Shown: piece by piece, positions 8,530 through 18,433 of the stretch
Position numbering within the stretch: position 1 is the stretch's first letter
Layout of the letters: each line of letters opens with the position of its first letter
Source of the DNA: a virus
IMG/VR virus record: IMGVR_UViG_3300025127_000140
Coordinates: 1 to 31,467 of that record
DNA length: 31,467 bases
Strand: one strand, 5' to 3'
Made by a program: the position numbers and the translations under genes
Notes under the pieces: model-generated
The model's input: only the letters and a program-made list of their open reading frames with translations
What the model was told of the DNA's origin: nothing
Database searches by the model: none

Positions 8530-11055
8530 GTGGCTGAAAAAGTAGACATAGATAAACTTGCTGAGTACAATAAACTTTTCAAAGAAGGTAAAATTGATAA
8601 AGAAGAGTTTAATGAGATTCAAGAAAAATATATTAAGCAAATGAAACAGCTTAATGAAGAGTTGGAAAAAGCAACCATTGAGACCGTTGCCCTTGCTCAA
8701 GCAGAAGCGGAATTGGCCGAAATGTTTGGAGATACCCTTTCAGCTTACGAAGCTAACAATGAAGCACTAAGACAAGCACAAGAGTTACTTGAAGCTGCTG
8801 AATCTTCCACAAAAGATCTTACACAAGCCCAATTAGATCAAATTGAGGCCAACTACGGAGATGTGGAGGCACTTAAAGAATCTATCAAAGCTATGGAGGC
8901 CAAGAAAAAAGCAATTGATGATCTTGGCCCAGCCTATAAGAAAGCTTTAAAACTATCAAAACCATTTTTTGAAGATACGGCAACAAAATTGGGCCTTTTA
9001 TCCAAAAAAGGAAATAAATTTGTTAAAACTCTTGGAGCAATGGGTAAAATGGCAACCCAAAAGGGCGGTTTAAGAGGTTTAGCTGCTGGGTTCTTTGAGG
9101 CTTTTAATCCATTGAACATGGGTGTGTCAATATTAACAAAAGTTGTTGAAGCAACAATGGAAATGATGTTTGCTGTCGATAATGCTGGAGCGGCTCTTGT
9201 GAAAACAACAGGGTTTTCTCGAAAATACGATGCAGTTATAGCGGATACAAATGTAAGAATGAGGCAGTTTGGAGTTACCGCTGACGATGCCCAAAAAGCA
9301 TTAGTTAGTTTAAAAAATAGACTAGGTGATTTTGATAACTTGGCTGGCCCAACAAGAGATAAGCTCATGGACTTGGTAACAGGTCTTGAAAAAATTGGTG
9401 TCTCCACCGCTGAATCAACAGAAATGATAAATTCTCTTACTAAATCATTTGATATAAGCACTTCACAAGCGGCAGACATGACAAGAAGCTTGGCCCTGCA
9501 AGCCGAGGTTCTTGGAAAGTCAGCCTCTGGATTGTTAAAGGATTATAATAAGACCCTATCAACACTTGCTATGTATGGTGATAGATCAGTTAAGATATTT
9601 AAAAACATCGCAGCAATGGCAGCAGCGGCTGGTGTTGAGGTCGGGGATTTAATGGGTATAGCAGATAAATTTAGAGACTTTTCTTCATCTGCAAAAACCG
9701 CAGCAAAAATGAATGCAATATTGGGAACAAGCTTTTCTGGTATGAATATGATGATGATGGATCAAGACAAAATAATTGAAAATGTTATAATGGGTCTACA
9801 AAGAACAGGAGTTCAGTTTAAAAATCTTGATAAATTTACACAGCAAGCAATAGCGACACAACTTGGCATTAAAGATTTAGATAAAGCAAGAAAAATTCTT
9901 GGTATGAATACCTCTGAATATCGAAGATTTCAAAAAGAACAAGCAAAAACAGCAGCAGATACAGAAGAGTTCAATAAGAGAATCGCAGCCGGGGTAAAAG
10001 TTTTAGATCAAATTAAATTAATATTTGCCGATTTTGCTGTCAATATGAAAGACTTTATACCAACTATTAGAAAGGCAGTTGAAGGCTTTGGAAGTTTGAT
10101 TAGGATGATTAGTCCGATGGGTCTCATCTTTACCGGTCTTGGTCTAAGTGCGCTTGGCTTTGCCATAAACATAGCCGGCTTGGTTACAAAAATAAAAATT
10201 GTTGAAAAGGTTGGCGGATCATCAATTAAAGGCTTATCAAAAGCTATTTCTGAGGGCCTATTAAGAGTCTCTAAGGCTGCTGGCCAATCAAGCCCAGCGT
10301 TGGGTAGTCTTAGCATCTCAATGAGCGGTATCGCTTTAACAATCATATCTACTGGTGCAGCCATATCTGGTATAATCTTATCTTTCGCTCTTTTATTTAA
10401 AACCATGATTGATGGCGTAGTTGCTTTAAAACAATCTGGTGCTGGATTTAAAGAAATGGCAATGGCACTTGGTTTTTTTGCTGCTGGTATAGTTGGTGTT
10501 ACATTTGCTATCAAAGGACTAGCAGCCGCATCAGCAGCATTAACTGCAACTGGTACGATTGGTTTGGCAATTGGTGGCGTTATCGCTGGTGTAGCTGGGA
10601 TCGCATTTGGCGTTGGAGCACTTATGAAAGGCGCATCTGACGCTGCTGCTCCAAAGATGGACACTAGTGATTTAATAAAAAGCGCAGAGGTGCTAAAAGG
10701 CTTGTCTCAAGAGTTGCAATTCTTGGTTGATAAAAGAGCAGAAATAGAGGAAACTTTTGCCGCAGTTGGACAAGGTTTAAAAAGAACACAAAGTTCTTTA
10801 ACTGCTGATATAAAGTCAACGATAACAAACATTGCTCTTATCACAACAGGGCAAGCCGCTGGTGAAATGACCCAAGGCGCAGCAGGTGCAGCCTTGAATA
10901 GAAATCTTGGTCGCTTTATAGATACTGTTGGTGATTACTTTGCGGGACAACAAAATGGCGAAAGTGATAAAAAAATGTTGATTCAAATGGATGGCGGTAA
11001 TTTTGGTGAGTTCTTAGACGGTAAAATAGCCAAGTGTCATGTAAAATCAAATTAA
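8530..11055 (+). CDS. Tail tape-measure protein
   Basis: The tape measure runs inside the tail and sets its length. This 841-aa protein has the usual makeup: a charged coiled-coil N-terminus (residues 1-135, rich in Glu, Lys, Gln), a central region of repeated helices with many Ala, Met and Lys, hydrophobic glycine-rich segments that could cross or insert into membranes (about residues 530-560, 600-625, 640-700), and a short polar C-terminus. At the rule of thumb of 1.5 angstrom per residue it implies a tail near 125 nm; T4 gp29 has 590 aa. The start is GTG 8530. It lies between the tail-tube genes and the baseplate junction genes. Two long antisense reading frames inside it are composition artefacts. 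Confidence 0.88.
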   Translation: MAEKVDIDKLAEYNKLFKEGKIDKEEFNEIQEKYIKQMKQLNEELEKATIETVALAQAEAELAEMFGDTLSAYEANNEALRQAQELLEAAESSTKDLTQAQLDQIEANYGDVEALKESIKAMEAKKKAIDDLGPAYKKALKLSKPFFEDTATKLGLLSKKGNKFVKTLGAMGKMATQKGGLRGLAAGFFEAFNPLNMGVSILTKVVEATMEMMFAVDNAGAALVKTTGFSRKYDAVIADTNVRMRQFGVTADDAQKALVSLKNRLGDFDNLAGPTRDKLMDLVTGLEKIGVSTAESTEMINSLTKSFDISTSQAADMTRSLALQAEVLGKSASGLLKDYNKTLSTLAMYGDRSVKIFKNIAAMAAAAGVEVGDLMGIADKFRDFSSSAKTAAKMNAILGTSFSGMNMMMMDQDKIIENVIMGLQRTGVQFKNLDKFTQQAIATQLGIKDLDKARKILGMNTSEYRRFQKEQAKTAADTEEFNKRIAAGVKVLDQIKLIFADFAVNMKDFIPTIRKAVEGFGSLIRMISPMGLIFTGLGLSALGFAINIAGLVTKIKIVEKVGGSSIKGLSKAISEGLLRVSKAAGQSSPALGSLSISMSGIALTIISTGAAISGIILSFALLFKTMIDGVVALKQSGAGFKEMAMALGFFAAGIVGVTFAIKGLAAASAALTATGTIGLAIGGVIAGVAGIAFGVGALMKGASDAAAPKMDTSDLIKSAEVLKGLSQELQFLVDKRAEIEETFAAVGQGLKRTQSSLTADIKSTITNIALITTGQAAGEMTQGAAGAALNRNLGRFIDTVGDYFAGQQNGESDKKMLIQMDGGNFGEFLDGKIAKCHVKSN

Positions 11056-11070
11056 TTGGGAGTCTATTAA

Positions 11071-11730
11071 ATGAGTAAAGGCAAGGGAAAGAAATCAGAA
11101 AATTCGTTACATCCAATCTCTACAACCTATGAGTCAGAGGTTCGTAACATTTCAAATAATAAAAATGCAAAACTTTGCATTAAAAGTATGTTATCAGGCG
11201 AGATCATTGAATTTCCAGCTTTTTTAACAAACTTTTCTCAAACCTTTGCTTCCAATTGGAATGAAGAAGATGTTTATGGTAGGATGGATCCAATTGCTAC
11301 TTTTCAAAACACAAGGCGTTCAATATCTTTGGGCTTTGACCTACCAGCAGCAAACATTGGTGTTGCGATTGATAATTTAAAATATTGCGATAAGCTAGCT
11401 CTATTTCTATATCCCGGCTATAAAAAACAAAAAGAAATCAAAAGTGATAACGCCAAAACCCTTGGTAATGTAATATCTAGACCACCGCTTGTTGCTGTTA
11501 AGTTTGCTAATTTATTATCCCCACAGAACGGCTTTCAGCTTGGGTACATGTTGGGTCTAGAATGGGCCCCTGTTTTGGATATGGGGATGTTTTCAGATGG
11601 AAAGAATAATTTGTTTCCCAAAGTTATTTCACTATCTTTTACTCTTAATGTTCTTCATCAATCCGATAGGGGCATTGGCGAAAGTAATGAAAGATTGGGT
11701 ACTAGTTTTTTCGGAGGGCATGAACAATGA
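11071..11730 (+). CDS. Baseplate-tail tube junction protein (gp48/gp54-like)
   Basis: A 219-aa protein. Its middle reads IIEFPAFLTNFSQTFASNW followed by VYGRMDPIATFQNTRRSISLGFDLPA. This pattern (a beta-rich tube-like domain, then the YGR-DPI motif and an SLGF/SLSF strand) is typical of T4-like and related proteins that sit between baseplate hub and tail tube and start tube polymerisation. The last part, FPKVISLSFTLNVLHQSD, repeats the strand type. The N-terminal 20 residues are basic and probably disordered. It starts at ATG 11071 with GGGAG upstream and overlaps the gp53-like gene by 4 nt (ATGA). Assignment to gp48 or gp54 specifically is not possible here. Confidence 0.65.
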   Translation: MSKGKGKKSENSLHPISTTYESEVRNISNNKNAKLCIKSMLSGEIIEFPAFLTNFSQTFASNWNEEDVYGRMDPIATFQNTRRSISLGFDLPAANIGVAIDNLKYCDKLALFLYPGYKKQKEIKSDNAKTLGNVISRPPLVAVKFANLLSPQNGFQLGYMLGLEWAPVLDMGMFSDGKNNLFPKVISLSFTLNVLHQSDRGIGESNERLGTSFFGGHEQ

Positions 11731-12059
11731 GCAGGTATCTTACAAGAATGACAGCTATAAATGAAGAAGAGCAATATCTTAAAATGCTGGACGATAGAGG
11801 CGTTACAAGTGTAAGGCAATATAGAACATTAGAGAAAGAAGTTTATGAAGATGATGTGTATGAATCAATTGAAACTGTAAATCACGTTTGGAAGTACGGA
11901 GACATGTATTGGAGATTAGCTAATACTTTTTATGGAGATTCAACATATTGGTGGGTAATAGCGTCTTTTAATAAAAGACCCACAGAATCGCATAATAAAA
12001 TTGGCGATACTTTAAAAATACCTATAAACTTAGCTGATGCTCTTCAGGTGGTGGAATAA
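11727..12059 (+). CDS. gp53-like baseplate wedge protein
   Basis: This 110-aa protein matches the core of gp53-type wedge proteins. After an N-terminal LTRMTAINEEEQYLKMLDDR it reads HVWKYGDMYWRLANTFYGDSTYWWVIASFNKRPTESH and then GDTLKIPINL, the LysM-like arrangement in which gp53 holds neighbouring baseplate wedges together. It is shorter than T4 gp53 (196 aa), essentially only the conserved domain. ATG 11727 overlaps the stop of the preceding gene (ATGA), and its own stop TAA overlaps the next start by one base, so the three baseplate genes are translationally coupled. Confidence 0.82.
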   Translation: MSRYLTRMTAINEEEQYLKMLDDRGVTSVRQYRTLEKEVYEDDVYESIETVNHVWKYGDMYWRLANTFYGDSTYWWVIASFNKRPTESHNKIGDTLKIPINLADALQVVE

Positions 12060-15000
12060 TGGCCGATGATTGGAAAACATCAACTTTCTTAACTGAAATG
12101 ATGGCTTATGTGAATTATCTTGACACCAAGTTGGTAGGTGCCGCCCAGAGAGCAGGTAATGCTCAACCACCAATCCAACTTCGATCATATTATGATGCTG
12201 TGTGGGGCGGAGCAATCAGCAAAAAAACGGGAAATAAGTTACCTAAAAACTGGTCCATCGCCAGCGGACCTGTAAGGGCTCCAAATATAAATTCTTATCT
12301 TGGTGGATCCCAACCCAGCGGCTATCTTATTGCAAGAGGCAACAAAACCGGTGAATATGCACCAAGTAAAAACCCATTTGCTGATCCTTGGTTTGTGCAG
12401 ATGTTCCTATATTTTTACAGTGATAGGAAAATACTTGGCGGCAGCATGTCAAAAGTTAGTTCAACGCGACCGGACGGCTTTAATGTTGAAAAGAAAAAAA
12501 GCAGTCGAAAGCGGTCAAAACAAAACGATAATATTTGGCAAGAAACCGATTATAATCATTACGTTAGCGTTTGTCAAAAGATTACTATTCAAGACTATGC
12601 TCCTTATAACCAAGCATATGGTTATCATAGATATGGATTTTTTACAGACCCTAAACATGTTGAAGTCACGCGAGGTGGCGGGAAGCTGAGTAATCTTTTT
12701 CTAAAAGATCGAATGGCACCACAATTATTTTCAGGCGCACCGGAAACTGATACACTAGGTCTGGTAGGTTGTGTAAATTTGCATAGAAAATTAATGGAAC
12801 ACATAAAAGCGGAGGATCCCCAATTTAAAAATGAAGGTCTAAGACACTGCTTTCTTCTCGCAGGCGGCAAACACTTTGGAAGAAACGATATCTCCCACTT
12901 AAATATAATGGATGCGGTTAAATACAAAGGCAGATATACAATATATGAATTTGTACCGGATGATGTTATTGAGTTCTGGAAAGACAATCATAAAACAGCA
13001 GTAAGAATTGAATCGGGTTCTACGACAACGGACAATACAGTTCTTGCGCAACTCGAAACATTGTTGGGAGAAAGAGTAACATTAGACTTGTTTGCAAAAT
13101 ACATCACCCATGGCGCACCTAAAAGCGCAGAATTTAGAAAAAAGATTTATCACTATACTCATCGCGGTGTTTGGGACGTAACGAATCAAATTCGCCGCCC
13201 CCCAATTGTTAGCGCAACCTTGGACAATATAGATAAAGGAGAGGCTTTTCTTACATTGGTGTTTCCAGATTACATATACTCTGGTTGGTATTATTCAACG
13301 GCCAAAGAAAATAAAGCGGACTTTGAAACCGTCAAATACGAAAATGAGGAAGAATTCAGACGATCAATCCCGTCAGGTGTTAGAGATTCTGGCAAGGCAT
13401 ACAACATCGGTCTCTCTAATATGGGGTCGGCGAAGAATATCAAACCGACGCAAACTGACGAGTATGAACTCCGTTATGATGGTAACTATCCGGGTAATTT
13501 TGGATCAAAGGGGGGAAAAGCCCTTCTCGCAACCGGTAGAAAAAACTCCATTAAGTTTAGCAAAAACTCTCAAATTCTGAATGTTGTAAAGAGAAGTCTT
13601 TATGTCGCCCCCGATGACGATAAAGCGGTGGTTGAGATGACTAAAAAAGCCGTCGCGTCAGAAATTGAAGTCCAGCGAGGTGGCAAAAGAAGAGATAAGC
13701 CACTTGTTTGGTTTAAGAAAGGACAGTGGGAAAATCGAGCCGGTGGGCGTGTATCCATTTCTACTAAATATGTTAGTCCGCCCAATTTTGAACCTACGAA
13801 AGAAAATGAAACATATACGAAGAAAAAAATATATGGCTCCATTGTTGGAAAGCCACCCGATATACCAAAGGATAGGTCACTTTTAGACTTTGATCCAACT
13901 GGCAAGGACATATCAAAATACGCTGATGCGCTGGGTAATGCGGTTGAGGATGAATTAGGATCAGAAACTGTCACTGGTCTTATAGGAAAAAGTGCTTTGA
14001 AAAATATTGTGACGAGTGCTGGACAGATTAAAGTACCATATGACAAAACGCTTATGACTGGTATCTATGGTGGTTTATTAGATGCACAAAAAGTCATTGA
14101 AAAAGAATACAAAAGGCTTGAAAAGAGAGCCAAATATTTAGAAGATCAACTAACAGCAGCCCCAGCAGGCGAAGAGAAATGGGATGAAATAACTAAAAAA
14201 ATCCTTTTGTCAGGCCAAAGTGAAACCGATAAAGAGGCAGTGTCGTTGCAGCTTTGGATAGATTCTGTAAACTCCGCAGCAAATAAAGTAGCACAGTGGA
14301 TGCAGTGTGCAGTTACCTCAGCCAACGCATTTGTTGCTTTTTTTGCTATAAATGTATTGGATAAGGGTGAAAAATCAGACGATGAGATTAACAAACTAAC
14401 AAGAGACCTTTACAGGGGAAATCTCAGGTCCACCAAGGGTCTCCGTGCCAGATCTAAAATACCTTTTGATATCAAATTGCCTCCTCCTCCCGAAACCCCC
14501 GATCCGGGCCTATCCGATGATGAAATAAAAAAGAGACTTGATGAAAGAAAGAAAAATATTGACCAATGCTTGGTGTCTGGAAACATTGAAAAACTTGCTG
14601 AAGCATATAATAAGAAAATAAAAGCTGAGTTGGCTGGTTCTGGCTTTACTATTCATAGGGCAAGCATAGATGGATCAGTTAAAAAAGTCCCATTTGGTGG
14701 TCGGTTTTTCCTTGTCTCCGATAGCAAAGCACAGCACTCTAAAATATCAAATTATATATTGGCGAATAAAGGAGAAAATTTAAGACCTTTTTTAGACATA
14801 ACAACAGATTTAATGTCTGCTTTGACGCCAAAAATAAGACTGTATCGTGTTAGCACTGATAGCAATGGGGTAGACAAAGAAACAGAATTTGTTTTTGAAA
14901 ATTTTGTATCTGGGAGAGAAGCGAGAGGTCTTAGGGACGGAACTAAATTTGAAAAGGGCCGTGGCTGTGGAATTAAAAGCTTCACTTTTACATATGAGGG

Positions 15001-17086
15001 TGGAACCCCTGCAACAGCAAAAAAAGACATAAACGCTGAGTTGGTTCTTTATTTTCAATCTTTTAATGAGTTGACAAAATTTCGTGGAACAAGTGGCCGC
15101 AAATATAAATACATTGATTTGTTGTTATATCCCAATAACCAAGCCGGTGTAGCAGATAGCGGGAATATACATCCAAATCAATATAATCCTCAAAATTTTA
15201 GAATTAGAGCAGATGTTGGTTGGAATTTAAGACAAGACTTTGCAATGGCAGAGATGGTTACTAAAAGAATATCTCAAACTGATCAAAATAAACTGAGAGA
15301 ATCTAATGCTGGAAAGCGAGGAATTAAAAAAATTCAAAAAGAATTTGAAGAACAAGAAGTCACGTTATCAGATGACGATGCTTTCAATCGCTATCTTTTA
15401 AAAAGATTCAATAAAGCGGTTGAATTACAAAATAAATCTCTTCTATTAAACATGATAGACCATGACATTGATTTTAGAAATGATGGTTCTGTTGAAATAA
15501 AAATAACATACGCTGCGTATATTGAATCTGCCACCAGATCAGCAAAATGCAATGCTATTTCAACACCACAAATAGAGGCGTTTGCTAGTCGTCAAAATAA
15601 TGAAATTGAAAAGCTATTAGCAGAAGGTAAGTGCACTATAAGAGAGATAAACGCACTAAAACAAGCAAGACAAGCAACGTATAGAGATTATGTTTTGGCT
15701 GCTCAAGGTTCTATCGTAAATCGCTTGCTTGATCGAGGACTCACCAGAACTGCCGTTTTTAACAAAAAAGATGTTGATGAATATTTAAAAGATTTTGCCA
15801 CCTTGCCACCGGCACCAAAAGGCAACATAACCCTAAGTCAAACAGCTTCTGGATCAAAAGAAGTAGAAGTAGGGTTTTATTTTTTAGGAGATATTATTCA
15901 TACAGTAATGGATTGCCTCTTTGATTTAACCACCAAATTGCCTGAAAAATATGATCCACAAACAGATCAACTTAAAGAATATACAAAAAGAAGAAAAGAT
16001 TTAGCAAAATTTGTACCGCTTTTATCCTCCTTTGTTTACACAGATTATAATAAAAAAGAACCATATTTTACATCTAATATAGCAGAGATTCCAATATCAG
16101 TGAAATTTTTTAATGAGTGGTTAGTCAACAACGTTTCAAAAAATGAAAGAATTGTTTATCCTTTAATGGACTTTATAAGAGATCTCGCAAAAGCAGTTGT
16201 TGATCTTATAACTGATGCTTGTATTAACAGGCAGTTTGATGTTTCTTTGTTTTTTCAAACAGCAGAGATAAGAGCAAGAAAGAATCCATTTCTATATGAT
16301 CCGAAATCATCAGCTAAATCGAAAACCACATGGAAAGACATTGTAAAAGATGTTGATACAATGCACAAAAATGGCGACTTACCACTGTATACATCTGACA
16401 CTATTAATGGTGGTCGAATAAGCTTAAATAGATACCATGATTTTTCTCTTTTGTATCCTGTGTCTCCGGTATTGTCAAGTGGCCATAAGGGCGTTGGTAT
16501 GCGAAGTCAAGATGAGAAATTAGGGACGTATCACTTTCAAATTGGATCAAACAAGGGGCTTTTAAAAAATGTAAAATTTTCCAAAACGGATATGGCTTTT
16601 TTAAGAGAAGCAAGATATTTTAATCAAGGAAATTATGGCTTGTTGCAGCTTGGAGCAGTTTATAATGTTAACTTAGAATTGTTTGGAAACACATTGTTTT
16701 ATCCGGGTATGGAGATATTCATTGACCCAAGGGGTTTCGGTGGGACAAGTTGGGATCCAACCGTTGGCGGCAAAAACAGGTCAGTTGCTAATGCTTTGGG
16801 CATTGGAGGATACCATGTGATAACAAAAGTTCAATCGACAATATCTCCAAGCGGGTTTACCACAAGCTTAGACGCAGTGTTTCAGTTCTCAGGTGACAAG
16901 TCTCAAAGAAATGTGGCTGTCGATGGTTCAACCGTGAGAATGAAAGAACCAAAAATTACGGAGTCCAGCGGTAAAAAATCTGGTAAATGTGCAACTGCGC
17001 TTGACACTTTCCTTTCGAGACGAGCAAAAGCGAGTGCAAAAAGAAAGAGCAAAAAGAAAAAGAAAAGATTAAAAAAAGGGAAGTAA
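12059..17086 (+). CDS. Very large baseplate protein with hub-like C-terminal domain
   Basis: A 1675-aa protein, the largest in the window. The last 200 residues (about 1460-1620) resemble gp27/gpD-type hub domains: GTYHFQIGSNKGLLKNVKFSK, LQLGAVYNVNLELFGNTLF, PGMEIFIDPRGFG, and GIGGYHVITKVQSTISPSGF, the usual hub ending. The first 800 or so residues I do not recognise. A proline-rich linker (near residues 805-820) divides the protein. The part after it is again mixed alpha/beta with long charged helices. The extreme C-terminus is about twenty residues of almost pure Lys/Arg. The 1-nt overlap with the gp53-like gene and the following virion gene fit a central baseplate or spike role. It may combine functions that T4 divides among gp27, gp5 and wedge proteins. 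Confidence 0.7.
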   Translation: MADDWKTSTFLTEMMAYVNYLDTKLVGAAQRAGNAQPPIQLRSYYDAVWGGAISKKTGNKLPKNWSIASGPVRAPNINSYLGGSQPSGYLIARGNKTGEYAPSKNPFADPWFVQMFLYFYSDRKILGGSMSKVSSTRPDGFNVEKKKSSRKRSKQNDNIWQETDYNHYVSVCQKITIQDYAPYNQAYGYHRYGFFTDPKHVEVTRGGGKLSNLFLKDRMAPQLFSGAPETDTLGLVGCVNLHRKLMEHIKAEDPQFKNEGLRHCFLLAGGKHFGRNDISHLNIMDAVKYKGRYTIYEFVPDDVIEFWKDNHKTAVRIESGSTTTDNTVLAQLETLLGERVTLDLFAKYITHGAPKSAEFRKKIYHYTHRGVWDVTNQIRRPPIVSATLDNIDKGEAFLTLVFPDYIYSGWYYSTAKENKADFETVKYENEEEFRRSIPSGVRDSGKAYNIGLSNMGSAKNIKPTQTDEYELRYDGNYPGNFGSKGGKALLATGRKNSIKFSKNSQILNVVKRSLYVAPDDDKAVVEMTKKAVASEIEVQRGGKRRDKPLVWFKKGQWENRAGGRVSISTKYVSPPNFEPTKENETYTKKKIYGSIVGKPPDIPKDRSLLDFDPTGKDISKYADALGNAVEDELGSETVTGLIGKSALKNIVTSAGQIKVPYDKTLMTGIYGGLLDAQKVIEKEYKRLEKRAKYLEDQLTAAPAGEEKWDEITKKILLSGQSETDKEAVSLQLWIDSVNSAANKVAQWMQCAVTSANAFVAFFAINVLDKGEKSDDEINKLTRDLYRGNLRSTKGLRARSKIPFDIKLPPPPETPDPGLSDDEIKKRLDERKKNIDQCLVSGNIEKLAEAYNKKIKAELAGSGFTIHRASIDGSVKKVPFGGRFFLVSDSKAQHSKISNYILANKGENLRPFLDITTDLMSALTPKIRLYRVSTDSNGVDKETEFVFENFVSGREARGLRDGTKFEKGRGCGIKSFTFTYEGGTPATAKKDINAELVLYFQSFNELTKFRGTSGRKYKYIDLLLYPNNQAGVADSGNIHPNQYNPQNFRIRADVGWNLRQDFAMAEMVTKRISQTDQNKLRESNAGKRGIKKIQKEFEEQEVTLSDDDAFNRYLLKRFNKAVELQNKSLLLNMIDHDIDFRNDGSVEIKITYAAYIESATRSAKCNAISTPQIEAFASRQNNEIEKLLAEGKCTIREINALKQARQATYRDYVLAAQGSIVNRLLDRGLTRTAVFNKKDVDEYLKDFATLPPAPKGNITLSQTASGSKEVEVGFYFLGDIIHTVMDCLFDLTTKLPEKYDPQTDQLKEYTKRRKDLAKFVPLLSSFVYTDYNKKEPYFTSNIAEIPISVKFFNEWLVNNVSKNERIVYPLMDFIRDLAKAVVDLITDACINRQFDVSLFFQTAEIRARKNPFLYDPKSSAKSKTTWKDIVKDVDTMHKNGDLPLYTSDTINGGRISLNRYHDFSLLYPVSPVLSSGHKGVGMRSQDEKLGTYHFQIGSNKGLLKNVKFSKTDMAFLREARYFNQGNYGLLQLGAVYNVNLELFGNTLFYPGMEIFIDPRGFGGTSWDPTVGGKNRSVANALGIGGYHVITKVQSTISPSGFTTSLDAVFQFSGDKSQRNVAVDGSTVRMKEPKITESSGKKSGKCATALDTFLSRRAKASAKRKSKKKKKRLKKGK

Positions 17087-17092
17087 AAAATA

Positions 17093-18433
17093 ATGACAAA
17101 TTTTAAAGGAACAAACACTTTACGATCTCCATTGGAGTCGTTTTATTACAGAGGCTTATATAAACAGGATGCTTTTCGAGGTGGGGGAATTTTTAATCCA
17201 GAGGTTTTAGATTTTAGCTTTGCTGAAAATGTTTTATATGGCCGTGTTAATACTGTTTTGAATACGGTATATCCAATTGAAAATAGAATGAAAGTAATAT
17301 CATCGGATAGCGATGCCGCTTCTTCATATCGTGTTGTTAATTTTGTTAAAGATGCTTTTGAAGTTGTAAGATCAACAATGAGTTCAGCAAGAGACCAAGG
17401 GACTATACCAAGTGACCAATCATTTTTTTCAAAGATTGAGATAAAAAGAGCATATACTTCACCAATTGAACTTTATAACGATTATATAGATGAATTAATG
17501 GAGAGATACACAACAGAGTATTTAATTGAAAAAAACAATAAAAGACACGTTATGACACTCAGCAATTTTATTGATCATTTTATTATTTTCTTACACAATC
17601 AAGCTTCTCATACACCCTTCACGCTCACTTCGTTTCAAAGATCGACTAAATCTAATATCTTTACCTCTGGGCTCGCTATTGATATAGGCGGGTTGGACTT
17701 TGGTTTTGACCCAGACATTGAGCGTTCTGTTTTAAGAAATCCTTGTTTTCAGTTTTATTTAAAAGTTTGTCGAGCAAATGGTTTTTTGGTCTCTCAGCTA
17801 GCACCCACTCTAATGGTCGCAGATGTGTTATCACCGGGTCTACTGCCCTACGCACAAAGAAATGAAGTTTATACGACTGAAACCGTATTTACAAAGAATT
17901 ATAGAGAGGCTTTTTTAGATGATTATGACTTAATGCAAATAAAATTAATTGATGCTTTTAATTTATTTGTTGGTTTGTTTCCAATTGAAAAAATAATAAT
18001 GCCAAAGTGTAAAAAAACAACCTTTTCAACCATAAAAGAAAGAACTATAACTAATATGTCCACTGCTCAAAAACAGATAAGTATGAACAGGTGGTTTCTA
18101 TATTATGCTAAAATTAGAAACATCGAAGAAGAGGGTGCGCTAGACAAACAAGCATACAAAATTTTAGCTAAAAATATTAAAACAACAAAATATCTTGACA
18201 AAGTTCAAGGTATAAGATATATTAATAGCGTATTTAGAAACACATACAAAAAAAAGTATGGTGGGGTTAATTATTTTGTTAGAAAAGATGAAGCAAATAG
18301 AAGTGATCGAATCCCCTCAGTCGAGAGAGTGTCAGGTGTTGACCCAACGTCCGATGTTATTGGTCCATCAGATATTAGTTCGTTTGTTGGTACATCAGGC
18401 GGTTCAAGTGGGGGATCAAGCGGGGGGTATTAA
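17093..18433 (+). CDS. Probable virion protein of unknown function with Gly-Ser tail
   Basis: A 446-aa protein with no family I can name. The body (residues 1-400) is mixed alpha/beta with many Phe, Tyr and Asn and no signal peptide or membrane segment. A motif-like stretch GLAIDIGGLDFGFDPDIERS lies near residue 195. The last 35 residues are low complexity, ending GTSGGSSGGSSGGY, a flexible tail. It starts 6 nt after the large baseplate gene and ends in a 1-nt overlap with the polymerase gene. Its place at the end of the tail cluster suggests a baseplate or fibre-attachment protein. This is inference from position. Confidence 0.7.
   Translation: MTNFKGTNTLRSPLESFYYRGLYKQDAFRGGGIFNPEVLDFSFAENVLYGRVNTVLNTVYPIENRMKVISSDSDAASSYRVVNFVKDAFEVVRSTMSSARDQGTIPSDQSFFSKIEIKRAYTSPIELYNDYIDELMERYTTEYLIEKNNKRHVMTLSNFIDHFIIFLHNQASHTPFTLTSFQRSTKSNIFTSGLAIDIGGLDFGFDPDIERSVLRNPCFQFYLKVCRANGFLVSQLAPTLMVADVLSPGLLPYAQRNEVYTTETVFTKNYREAFLDDYDLMQIKLIDAFNLFVGLFPIEKIIMPKCKKTTFSTIKERTITNMSTAQKQISMNRWFLYYAKIRNIEEEGALDKQAYKILAKNIKTTKYLDKVQGIRYINSVFRNTYKKKYGGVNYFVRKDEANRSDRIPSVERVSGVDPTSDVIGPSDISSFVGTSGGSSGGSSGGY

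Noticed and set aside
8934-10664. Two long minus-strand reading frames (8934-9479 and 10008-10664)
   Set aside because: They lie wholly inside the tape-measure gene, have no RBS and are Ala/Pro/Ser-rich, as expected from the reverse complement of Ala/Gly-rich coding sequence.
12300-14046. Overlapping frames inside the large baseplate gene (12300-12689 +, 12625-12987 -, 13600-14046 -)
   Set aside because: They have no RBS, no recognisable protein pattern, and lie inside a well-supported gene.
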